This document shows positions 43,588-50,512 of a stretch of 50,512 nucleotides of DNA, piece after piece (positions within the stretch are counted from its first letter, which is position 1; each line of letters begins with the position of its first letter). The position numbers and the translations under genes are program-made. The notes below the pieces were generated by a model. That model had not been told where the DNA came from. It saw only the letters and a list, made by a program, of their open reading frames with translations, and made no database searches. Where the stretch lies: assembly GCA_013390605.1 (NCBI GenBank), contig JACAUB010000001.1, positions 736,164 to 786,675 of the forward strand, given 5' to 3'. This stretch comes from Bacteroidota bacterium. Lineage in GTDB: Bacteria; Bacteroidota; Bacteroidia; Bacteroidales; Cfx3-03.

Positions 43588-45522
43588 ATGTATAAGCCAA
43601 TAGGAATAAAAAACGATTTATTATTAATGTTAATTCTGCTTTTGTTTTTTGCCAAAAATGGAAGAAGTGAGATACGTTCATCCTGTCAAAAGATGGGCTT
43701 AGAAAACAGCGACTCTATATTGATAAGGATCAGAGTAGGTTACGAACAGAGAAGAGCACTCGCATTTGAACGATTGCATTCAAAACCTTTGGTAAGAGAG
43801 GCTGTTATGCCACCGATTTTTCCAGGTGGCTCGAACTTTTCGAGGAATTATAGCTATTCTCTGATTGACTTTGCATTCAAGTGTTTCTGGCTCAATGAAC
43901 AGATCGGAGCAGCAAACAGCGCATTAATTGAAAATTGTAATTATTATATCGGATATCCTCAAGCATACAAGGACAAAGACAGCTTTTACTGGGCGTCCGA
44001 TGAATTGTGCAGGATTATAGAGTTTTTTGGTAGCAGGGGGGCTCTTCGTGCAGGATTGGTTAGTAAAGAGGCAGAGGAGAAAATTTTTCTGATGATGTGG
44101 CAATATTCGAAAACACAGTCGAAAGTGGTTAATACGGAATACAAAATCAGTAAAACATGGCATATAGATGAGTCTGAAAACCACCATATTCAACGATTCT
44201 ATTGTGCATGGCATTTCGCAAAATTTCTTAAAGAACAATTGCTCTATAAGAATCTCAAATATGATGATGGATTTACGGCATCAGAACATTTTGCAGCATG
44301 GAACGACTATATAAAACAGTGGATACTGGAACGAGGTCGAAGAGGTCTTTTCATAGAAATGGCCAATGATGGATATGGACTGGAAACGCTCAAAGGAATT
44401 TACAACTTTTATGATTTCGGAACTGATAAACAGTTGCGTGAGCTATCGGGCAAACTGTTAGATTTCTATTGGGCTGTTTGGGCTCAGGAACAGTTGAATG
44501 GCGTTAGGGGCGGAGGAAAGAGTCGTGTTTATCCTGAGGAAAGTAGTAGGGGACGAACCCCATTCTGGAAAATGGCATGGTATTATTTAGGGATAAATGA
44601 GTTAAGTGTACCTGAAGGAAATCTTTATACACTTATCACTAGTAACTATCGAATGCCATTGGTTGTGATGGATATTGCACTTGATATTGCAGGTCGAAAA
44701 AACTATGAGATAACACAACGCCAACAAGGTCTAGCAGAAAAAGGTTTTTTTACACCTCCTGTTTACCATCTGGCAGAAAACGGAGGCTTAGTTCGTTATA
44801 GCTACTGTACTCCCGAATTTATTGCGGGAACCCTGCTTTGCGATGCCAGGCCGTATGAAGATTGGACAATGATCAGTAGTCAGAACCGTTGGGTAGGAGT
44901 TATCTTTAATGGAAATCCAGATTCTAGAATTTATGCGCAATGCCAAACCGGAAAGGATCAACGTGCATACAACCAGTTCTGGTGTGTTCAGAAAAAGGGA
45001 AGTATTATCGTTCAGAAACTGAAAGATCAGCTATATAGTCGTGGAGCAGGGAAGATGCAGTTATGGATTAGTAAAATTAATATCGGTGATCTGGTGGAAA
45101 AGAATGGCTGGGTGTTTATGAAAACCAATGGAAGTTATACTGCTATTAAATGTATTGATAGCGATTATTCGTGGAAGGAGATGAAAATGGGTAATTGGTT
45201 GGTGTGTAATAAAGATTATTCACCTGTAATATTAGAAGTTGCTCGACAGGTCGAATTTACAGATTATGATGCATTTCAGAAAAAAGTTCTAAAATTGAAA
45301 TATACCTTGAAAAATGAACTATTGACATACTCTTCGCTGAATGGAGATATACTGACACTTTCGTTAGATTACAAAGATCGACCAACAGTCAATGGTGTGA
45401 AAACGAATCTTGAACCTGATATGGGAATTATAAGCCCTTTTGTTCAGTCTCAATTCGATAGTGGCATCATTAAAATTGTGAAGGATAACAGAAACTTAGT
45501 ACTGGATTTTAAGCTGAATTAA
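43588..45522 (+). CDS. Exported protein of unknown family, candidate polysaccharide lyase
   Basis: A 644-residue protein I cannot place in a named family. From the ATG at 43588 it has a signal sequence (LLLMLILLLFFAKNGRS, to about residue 26). An upstream GTG in frame is less likely. The first 350 residues are helix-rich and hold TWHIDESENHHIQR (about 191-203), resembling the Asn/His active-site segment of (alpha/alpha)-toroid lyases of the heparinase/alginate-lyase type, and a basic GGGKSRVYPEESSRGR stretch (308-323). The C-terminal 250 residues are beta-rich, as in the sandwich of those lyases. It sits between GH105 and a second sugar enzyme. The fold and lyase role are inferred from layout and context. 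Confidence 0.6.
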   Translation: MYKPIGIKNDLLLMLILLLFFAKNGRSEIRSSCQKMGLENSDSILIRIRVGYEQRRALAFERLHSKPLVREAVMPPIFPGGSNFSRNYSYSLIDFAFKCFWLNEQIGAANSALIENCNYYIGYPQAYKDKDSFYWASDELCRIIEFFGSRGALRAGLVSKEAEEKIFLMMWQYSKTQSKVVNTEYKISKTWHIDESENHHIQRFYCAWHFAKFLKEQLLYKNLKYDDGFTASEHFAAWNDYIKQWILERGRRGLFIEMANDGYGLETLKGIYNFYDFGTDKQLRELSGKLLDFYWAVWAQEQLNGVRGGGKSRVYPEESSRGRTPFWKMAWYYLGINELSVPEGNLYTLITSNYRMPLVVMDIALDIAGRKNYEITQRQQGLAEKGFFTPPVYHLAENGGLVRYSYCTPEFIAGTLLCDARPYEDWTMISSQNRWVGVIFNGNPDSRIYAQCQTGKDQRAYNQFWCVQKKGSIIVQKLKDQLYSRGAGKMQLWISKINIGDLVEKNGWVFMKTNGSYTAIKCIDSDYSWKEMKMGNWLVCNKDYSPVILEVARQVEFTDYDAFQKKVLKLKYTLKNELLTYSSLNGDILTLSLDYKDRPTVNGVKTNLEPDMGIISPFVQSQFDSGIIKIVKDNRNLVLDFKLN

Positions 45523-45633
45523 GTTCATAGGCGGAGAAAATGATATCGTATAAAACAAACATGTTTTAAATACATCAATAAAATGGTACGTGCAAGTTCG
45601 ATCTAGCCCTATTATAAAAAAAAAGAATTACAG

Positions 45634-48600
45634 ATGAAAGAAAAAAATTCATTGGCATTAAACGGTATATTGGTTAACGATTATAATTTCCATCAACGAA
45701 AAAGTATTTTTCGTAATATGACTTTGGTTAGGTTATTTATTGTATTATTCATTCTGTGCAATTATATTCTTACAGAAGGTCAGACAGGCCTGAGGCAAAT
45801 ACGTTATCTTCCAGAAGGCGATGATTTTGTTATAACGAATGGGCAATTAAAGTTTAATCGCGCAATTTATGGAACAAACAGTGCTTTTCGGTTGGAAGCA
45901 GGCGACCTGCCAGAATTTGCATTCTATATGCCTGGGATGGGTGGAAATGTTAAATTGGCTTTGGTTAACGGGGACAAAGGCATTTGGCTTACTGAAGCAA
46001 AACAGATCGAAACGCATTATCGTTCTGGGTCATTAATCTATAAAATTAGTGATCCTGTTCTGGATAAAGGGCAGTTGCTTTTAACTGTTTTGGCAATGAA
46101 CGATGAAGAGGGCGTGATACTAAAAGCTGATTTTAGCAATATACCTATGGGTTGTAAGTTGCTAATCGTATATGGTGGAGCATCAAATATTATGTTCAGA
46201 CGCGATGGAGAACGGAATGTTGATCCAGATGATAGTTTCTTTCTGAAAGCTAATAACTGTACGGGTAATGATTATAGAATAAATAAAAATAGTTTCTCTC
46301 TGGTATATGGAGCCAATGGCCTTTTATCGAAAGATGAATACAGTGCTATTTCAAACGCTCTGGCAAACGGTAAAATGATAAAAATGAAATCAGATTACAA
46401 GATGATGATAGGAACTTTCCCAGAGAATTCGATATTGGGAATTAGAGATGCCAATGACGTAAACACACCTGTCGGGCTGATCAAAAGTCAGAATATGGTA
46501 ACTTTTCCAATTGTCATTGGAGAAGTGAAGTTAAAAAGTGAGCAAACACAATACTTCTCATTTCATAACCCTCAAAAAAGACAATTTCTCAACGAGATAC
46601 AATTGGTTTCGCTGTTTGAACAGGCAGAAAAATCGCGGGTTGAACTAGCTAATCGTTTTGTTATGGATACTCCTGATAAATATATCAACACAATTGGCGG
46701 GGCTTTAAGTGTAGCAGGGGATGCAATATGGGAAGAACCTTCATATCTTCATGGGGCGATTTCCTGGAGGGTTCGAATTCCAGGCTGGCGAGCCAGTTAT
46801 ATTGCTGATGTATTAGGATGGAATGATCGTGCTGAAACCCATTTCTCTGCTTATAGTAATTCGCAGTTGGTTGCGCCACTTTCAGGCTCTGTCGAAATGG
46901 ATACAACCGCCCATTTAGCTCGAGCCAAACAAAGGATTGGTAATGCAATGTACAGTAGTGGATATATTTGTCCGCTACCAAATCATCCAGTCTTGTCGGA
47001 TTTGAGTTACTACGATATGAATATGGTTTTTATAGATGCACTAATTAGACATTTTAATTGGACTGGTGATAAGACGTATCTTAAAAAAGTCTGGCCGACG
47101 ATCGAACGTCATCTGGATTGGGAGAAAAGGACTTTTGATGCTGATGGAGATGGTTTATATGATGCATATTGTTGTATCTGGGCCAGTGATGCACTTTATT
47201 ATAATGGTGGTGGAGTAACTCACTCATCAGCCTATAATTATTATGCTAATCTGCATGCAGCTGAACTAGCAATGATACTTGGGAAAGATTCGAAACCTTA
47301 CCGTAAAGAAGCAGATAAAATACGTAATGCGATTAATCGTAAACTCTGGCTAAAAGATAGTGGATGGTATGCCGAGTTTGTTGATGCACTAGGCAATAAA
47401 GCGTTACACCCTTCAGCCGCTTTATGGACAGTTTACCATTCCATCGACTCAAAGATTGCCGATCAATTTCAGGAGTATCAATTGTTACGTTATATCGATA
47501 CAAGTATTCCTCATATACCTTTCAAAATAAAAGGAATGGAAGGTGAAAATTATCATATGGTTGCTACAACAAACTGGATGCCATACGCTTGGTCGACTAA
47601 CAATGTTGCAACCGCAGAACAGATGCATACTTCACTAGCATATTGGCAGGGAGGAAGACCAGAAGAAGCATTTAATCTATTAAAATCCAGTGTGATGGAT
47701 GTGATGTATTGCGGATCGAGTCCGGGAAATTTCCCTATGACCTCTATTTATAATGCAGCAAGCAGGATTGAAGTTTACCGTGATTTTGCTGATGTGATAG
47801 GTATATCTTCACGTGCATTAGTGGAAGGTCTGTTTGGGATTCAGCCCGATCTGATGCATAACAATATGATTATCAAACCTGGATTCCCCGCTATATGGGA
47901 GCATGCATCGGTTAGATTACCCTATATTGATTTTATATACCGATTTGAAGCAGGAAAGAGTAAATACACTATTCGACAGAAGGGAACAAAACAGACAAAG
48001 ATTCAACTTCAGATTCCAGCAAAAACAGATCAAATAAATAACATTTTGGTAAACGGAGTCAAAGGTGATTACACTGTAATAGAAAATGTGGGGCGCACTT
48101 TAGTGGAGATTAAACTTCCGGCAGTAAAAGAAAATAATGTGACCATAATCTGGGGCCGGAATCTATTTGAAACAAAACCAGAGGAAGTTGTTGCTGTTCT
48201 CAATGAAAAAATACCCATCCTTTTAAAAGGTGAAATTCTAGATATCAAAGATCCACAAGGAATCATTGTTGAAAAGGATATCAATGGCTCACTTTTGCAA
48301 TTGAAATTGAACGGAAGGACGGGTGAGAGAACTCTTTTCGCAAAGATCAAAAAGGGTCAAATGATCTGGTGGCAGCCGATCAATATTTCTTTAAAAGATG
48401 CTGTGGAGATCGTTGCAGGAGATCTGGAGGATGACAAAAAGCTTAATCTCTATGTCAGAAATAATTCTGCACATCCCATTTATGGCAAATTGCTAGTGGG
48501 AAAAAACTCAGGAAATCCATACGTTCAAACCCTGAAAATTGCTTCTGGATCCATTTCGGAGCTTATTGTTATTCCCACCAATTCTGTTGTTAAAGGAACC

Positions 48601-49407
48601 AATAATGTTGAATTTATTGCGGAAAACGGAGCTGAATATTTGGCTCAATTGGTTAATTGGAAGTTGCCCCTTAATAATCGGGCTAAATTTGAGCAGGTTA
48701 ATATGTTGTCTTTTTTTAATGACAAGATAACCCAAATATTCAGAAACAAATATCTGAGTCCCAGATCACCTTATAATACTTTGCAAATACCTACACAGGG
48801 AATAGGTGATTGGTGTCAGCCCCTCCGGTCAGCTGTTATCGATGATAGTGGTTTTCGATTAAGAGCTAATAATGATCTATTTATAACTCCGTTTGGTTTA
48901 AGCTTTTCAACACCTCAGAATGGCGAAAAGCCAAATATCGCTTTTACTTCACTTTGGGATAATTATCCTGACTCTGTTTCCGTTCCATTAAATGGGAATG
49001 CGAGTCATGCTTATTTTTTGATGGCAGGGTCGAGCAACCAAATGCAGAGTCGTTTTGAAAATGGAACTATTACCATAAAATATAAAGACGGTAGCCAAAG
49101 TGTTTTACACTTAATTAATCCGGAAACGTGGGCTCCAATTGAACGAGATTACTTTACTGACGAATATTCATTTTCAATGCATCAGCCTCGCCCTCCTCGA
49201 GTTGTTCTGCAAACAGGACTTGTTTCACGTAACTTTGAAAATGTTATTAAGGATAAAGAACTGGATAAAAGATTTCTGGATGGAGGCGGCGCAATAATAC
49301 TTGACATGCCTTTGGATTATTCAAAAGAGTTGAAGGGATTGACCCTTAAGACAATGGCTAACGAAGTCGTTATAGGATTGATGGGTGTTACGTTGGACAG
49401 AAATTAA
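45634..49407 (+). CDS. Large exported six-hairpin glycosidase-like protein (possibly DUF4450 type)
   Basis: A 1257-residue protein, last gene of the locus. A hydrophobic signal sequence lies at residues 29-50 (MTLVRLFIVLFILCNYILTEGQ). The 28 residues before it are unusual, and the true start may be the ATG at 45718. Residues about 55-330 are beta-rich. Residues about 345-760 look like an (alpha/alpha)6 barrel: WRVRIPGWRASYIADVLGW, FDADGDGLYDAYCCIWASD (501-519), THSSAYNYYANLHAAELAMIL. Residues about 770-1257 are further beta-domains of unknown type. It resembles large Bacteroidota proteins labelled DUF4450, but I cannot confirm the family. A glycosidase acting with the GH78 and GH105 enzymes is likely by context. 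Confidence 0.65.
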   Translation: MKEKNSLALNGILVNDYNFHQRKSIFRNMTLVRLFIVLFILCNYILTEGQTGLRQIRYLPEGDDFVITNGQLKFNRAIYGTNSAFRLEAGDLPEFAFYMPGMGGNVKLALVNGDKGIWLTEAKQIETHYRSGSLIYKISDPVLDKGQLLLTVLAMNDEEGVILKADFSNIPMGCKLLIVYGGASNIMFRRDGERNVDPDDSFFLKANNCTGNDYRINKNSFSLVYGANGLLSKDEYSAISNALANGKMIKMKSDYKMMIGTFPENSILGIRDANDVNTPVGLIKSQNMVTFPIVIGEVKLKSEQTQYFSFHNPQKRQFLNEIQLVSLFEQAEKSRVELANRFVMDTPDKYINTIGGALSVAGDAIWEEPSYLHGAISWRVRIPGWRASYIADVLGWNDRAETHFSAYSNSQLVAPLSGSVEMDTTAHLARAKQRIGNAMYSSGYICPLPNHPVLSDLSYYDMNMVFIDALIRHFNWTGDKTYLKKVWPTIERHLDWEKRTFDADGDGLYDAYCCIWASDALYYNGGGVTHSSAYNYYANLHAAELAMILGKDSKPYRKEADKIRNAINRKLWLKDSGWYAEFVDALGNKALHPSAALWTVYHSIDSKIADQFQEYQLLRYIDTSIPHIPFKIKGMEGENYHMVATTNWMPYAWSTNNVATAEQMHTSLAYWQGGRPEEAFNLLKSSVMDVMYCGSSPGNFPMTSIYNAASRIEVYRDFADVIGISSRALVEGLFGIQPDLMHNNMIIKPGFPAIWEHASVRLPYIDFIYRFEAGKSKYTIRQKGTKQTKIQLQIPAKTDQINNILVNGVKGDYTVIENVGRTLVEIKLPAVKENNVTIIWGRNLFETKPEEVVAVLNEKIPILLKGEILDIKDPQGIIVEKDINGSLLQLKLNGRTGERTLFAKIKKGQMIWWQPINISLKDAVEIVAGDLEDDKKLNLYVRNNSAHPIYGKLLVGKNSGNPYVQTLKIASGSISELIVIPTNSVVKGTNNVEFIAENGAEYLAQLVNWKLPLNNRAKFEQVNMLSFFNDKITQIFRNKYLSPRSPYNTLQIPTQGIGDWCQPLRSAVIDDSGFRLRANNDLFITPFGLSFSTPQNGEKPNIAFTSLWDNYPDSVSVPLNGNASHAYFLMAGSSNQMQSRFENGTITIKYKDGSQSVLHLINPETWAPIERDYFTDEYSFSMHQPRPPRVVLQTGLVSRNFENVIKDKELDKRFLDGGGAIILDMPLDYSKELKGLTLKTMANEVVIGLMGVTLDRN

Positions 49408-49413
49408 TTTTTA

Positions 49414-49449
49414 AAGAAGATACTCTTTTTTTTGAAATGGTATCTTCTT
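49414..49449 (+). terminator. Hairpin after the last enzyme gene, possible locus terminator
   Basis: Perfect 10-bp arms AAGAAGATAC (49414-49423) and GTATCTTCTT (49440-49449), loop of 16 containing eight T. It starts 7 bases after the stop codon. The U-run is in the loop rather than after the stem, so termination is only probable. The IS982 remnant begins beyond it. Confidence 0.5.
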
Positions 49450-49922
49450 ATTTCTCAGATTTTCTCAACTTCATATCTCGGAGACAATATAATCAAAGAC
49501 GGAAATTACAGTTTAACTTAACCGACACCATCAGAACAAATATTGCAACAGCAATCGATGGAGGTGAAAGCTATTTCTGTGTTGATTCTAAAGCTCATCC
49601 AGTTTTTAAGTTCTCTCGATCCAGACGTTGTAAACTTGGGAAAGACAATTTTGATCAATCTCCTTCATTTGGCTATTGTGCAGCTCAGAAAACGCATTAT
49701 TATGGATATAAACTACACAGTGTTTGTGGGTTAAGTGGTGTTATTCGTTCTTTTAACTTGACCAAGGCTTTTGTCCATGATATATATTATTTACAAGAAG
49801 TTAAATATGAGCTGTTTAATTACACATTAATTGGCGACAGAGGATATCTTAGCACCTCTATTCAATTTGATCTTTTTGAAACAGCCCGTATTGAGTTATC
49901 GTTACCCTATCGCGCCATATAG
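49437..49922 (+). pseudogene. Truncated IS982-type transposase
   Basis: About 161 codons matching the middle of IS982-like DDE transposases: ISRRQYNQRRKLQF, the first catalytic Asp in YFCVDSKAHPV, the family segment FGYCAAQKTHYYGYKLHSVC, SGVIRSFNLTKAFVHDI and the second Asp in LIGDRGYLS. Full-length relatives are about 290-300 residues. The N-terminal helix-turn-helix part is missing and the C-terminus stops at SLPYR, where an IS3-type element begins, so the third acidic residue is absent. It cannot be active. The ATG at 49437 lies in the preceding hairpin and is not a native start. Confidence 0.82.
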
Positions 49923-50512
49923 TACTACCCAAAAACCGGACCACTGATTAAATTAAAAAAAGGATTAATTTTATCAGTCCCATTATGAAACAAATAAGAA
50001 GAAATTTATCAGGAGAGTTTAAGGCGCAGGTTGCCATTGCAGCCTTGAAAGAGCGTGAGAGTTTAGCTGAGTTAGCCAAGTGGTTCGATGTACAACCACT
50101 TCTGATCGCTAGATGGAAGAAGGAGTTTATAGCGCGCTCAGTAGAAATATTTGAGACCAAAGCCCCAGAACAAGCGTACCAAGTCGAAAAAGATCGTCTC
50201 TTTTCAAAGATAGGCCAGCTTGAGATGGAGAATGACTTTTTTAAAAAAAGTCTCAAAAAAACTCGGCCTGTGAAAGGTGATAAAACATTAGTGTTGGATA
50301 AAACGACTTTGAGTGTTCGTAAGCAGTGTAAACTTCTTGATATTAACCGTAGTAGTGTTTATTATAAACCACATGGGGAGAGTAAAGAGAACCTTGAGCT
50401 CATGCGTAAAATGGATGAGCATTACATGAAGCATCCGACAGAAGGTGTTCTGCGTGTTCAGGATCACCTTTTGACACTAAGCCTTGTGGTTAATGTCAAA
50501 AGGATACGTAGA
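49920..50512 (+). mobile_element. IS3-family insertion sequence, left end (partial, runs off the window)
   Basis: The element begins around 49920, where the IS982 transposase frame breaks off. Its first bases (TAGTACTACCCAAAAACCGG) are a plausible left inverted repeat, though the right end and target duplication are outside the window. It contains the transposase gene from 49985. It has inserted into the IS982 gene in the same orientation, giving a nested mobile element. Confidence 0.75.
49985..50512 (+). CDS. IS3-family transposase, partial (OrfA and start of OrfB in one frame)
   Basis: 176 codons are open to the window edge. The N-terminal OrfA part (MKQIRRNLSGEFKAQVAIAA) has the helix-turn-helix (ESLAELAKWFDVQPLLIARWKKEF) and a leucine-zipper-like stretch up to MENDFFKKSLKK. 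The OrfB-type sequence follows without a break: LSVRKQCKLLDINRSSVYYKP, then MRKMDEHYMKHPTEGVLRVQDHLL and VNVKRIRR. IS3 elements usually split these between two overlapping frames joined by a -1 frameshift; here they are in a single frame. The DDE catalytic core lies to the right of the window, so activity cannot be judged. Confidence 0.85.
   Translation, partial: MKQIRRNLSGEFKAQVAIAALKERESLAELAKWFDVQPLLIARWKKEFIARSVEIFETKAPEQAYQVEKDRLFSKIGQLEMENDFFKKSLKKTRPVKGDKTLVLDKTTLSVRKQCKLLDINRSSVYYKPHGESKENLELMRKMDEHYMKHPTEGVLRVQDHLLTLSLVVNVKRIRR

Noticed and set aside
47134..47160. DADGDGLYD motif as a dockerin or calcium-binding repeat
   Set aside because: Only one copy is present and it sits in the predicted helical barrel of the 1257-residue protein. 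Dockerins need two repeats.

Overview
The window is a low-GC chromosomal segment of a member of the Bacteroidota. The evidence is two SusC/SusD (TonB-linked porin plus surface lipoprotein) pairs with ECF sigma/FecR regulators, lipoboxes and Sec signal peptides typical of the phylum, and the recurring promoter element TAnnTTTG upstream of many genes. Genus cannot be fixed from the sequence alone. No tRNA, rRNA or CRISPR array was seen.

Left part (1-4.5 kb): a leftward tryptophan operon trpE-trpG-trpD-trpC, with trpC running off the left edge. It is preceded by a clear attenuator: a 19-codon leader peptide with three consecutive Trp codons, then an intrinsic terminator hairpin before trpE. A small HEAT-like protein follows, divergent from a YyaL-type thioredoxin-domain protein.

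Housekeeping part (4.5-24.3 kb): an FtsB/DivIC-like septum protein, priA, a THUMP-domain rRNA methyltransferase, a FlK-type thioesterase, an OsmC protein, a histidine kinase/response regulator pair, a large exported protein joining a HExxH metallopeptidase-like domain, a propeller and a putative barrel, a NimA-like flavin protein, a PAP2 phosphatase, then leftward obgE, a two-domain adenylate kinase, hpt and purE, and finally an O-methyltransferase and an M16 peptidase. The adenylate kinase is a tandem fusion whose second half has lost several signature residues.

Accessory part (24.5-49.4 kb): a polysaccharide utilisation locus on the plus strand. Two ECF sigma - FecR anti-sigma - SusC (with N-terminal STN signalling domain) - SusD blocks lie in tandem, each closed by a strong terminator. 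They are followed by four exported enzymes: a GH78 alpha-L-rhamnosidase, a GH105 unsaturated uronyl hydrolase, a 644-residue protein that looks like an uncharacterised polysaccharide lyase, and a 1257-residue six-hairpin glycosidase-like protein. GH78 plus GH105 points to a rhamnose- and uronate-containing glycan such as a rhamnogalacturonan or a plant or algal gum. A GH105 enzyme needs a lyase to make its unsaturated substrate, and the unassigned 644-residue protein is the natural candidate. This part holds the most likely new biology in the window.

Right edge (49.4-50.5 kb): the locus ends at a truncated IS982-type transposase gene interrupted by an IS3-family element that continues beyond the window.
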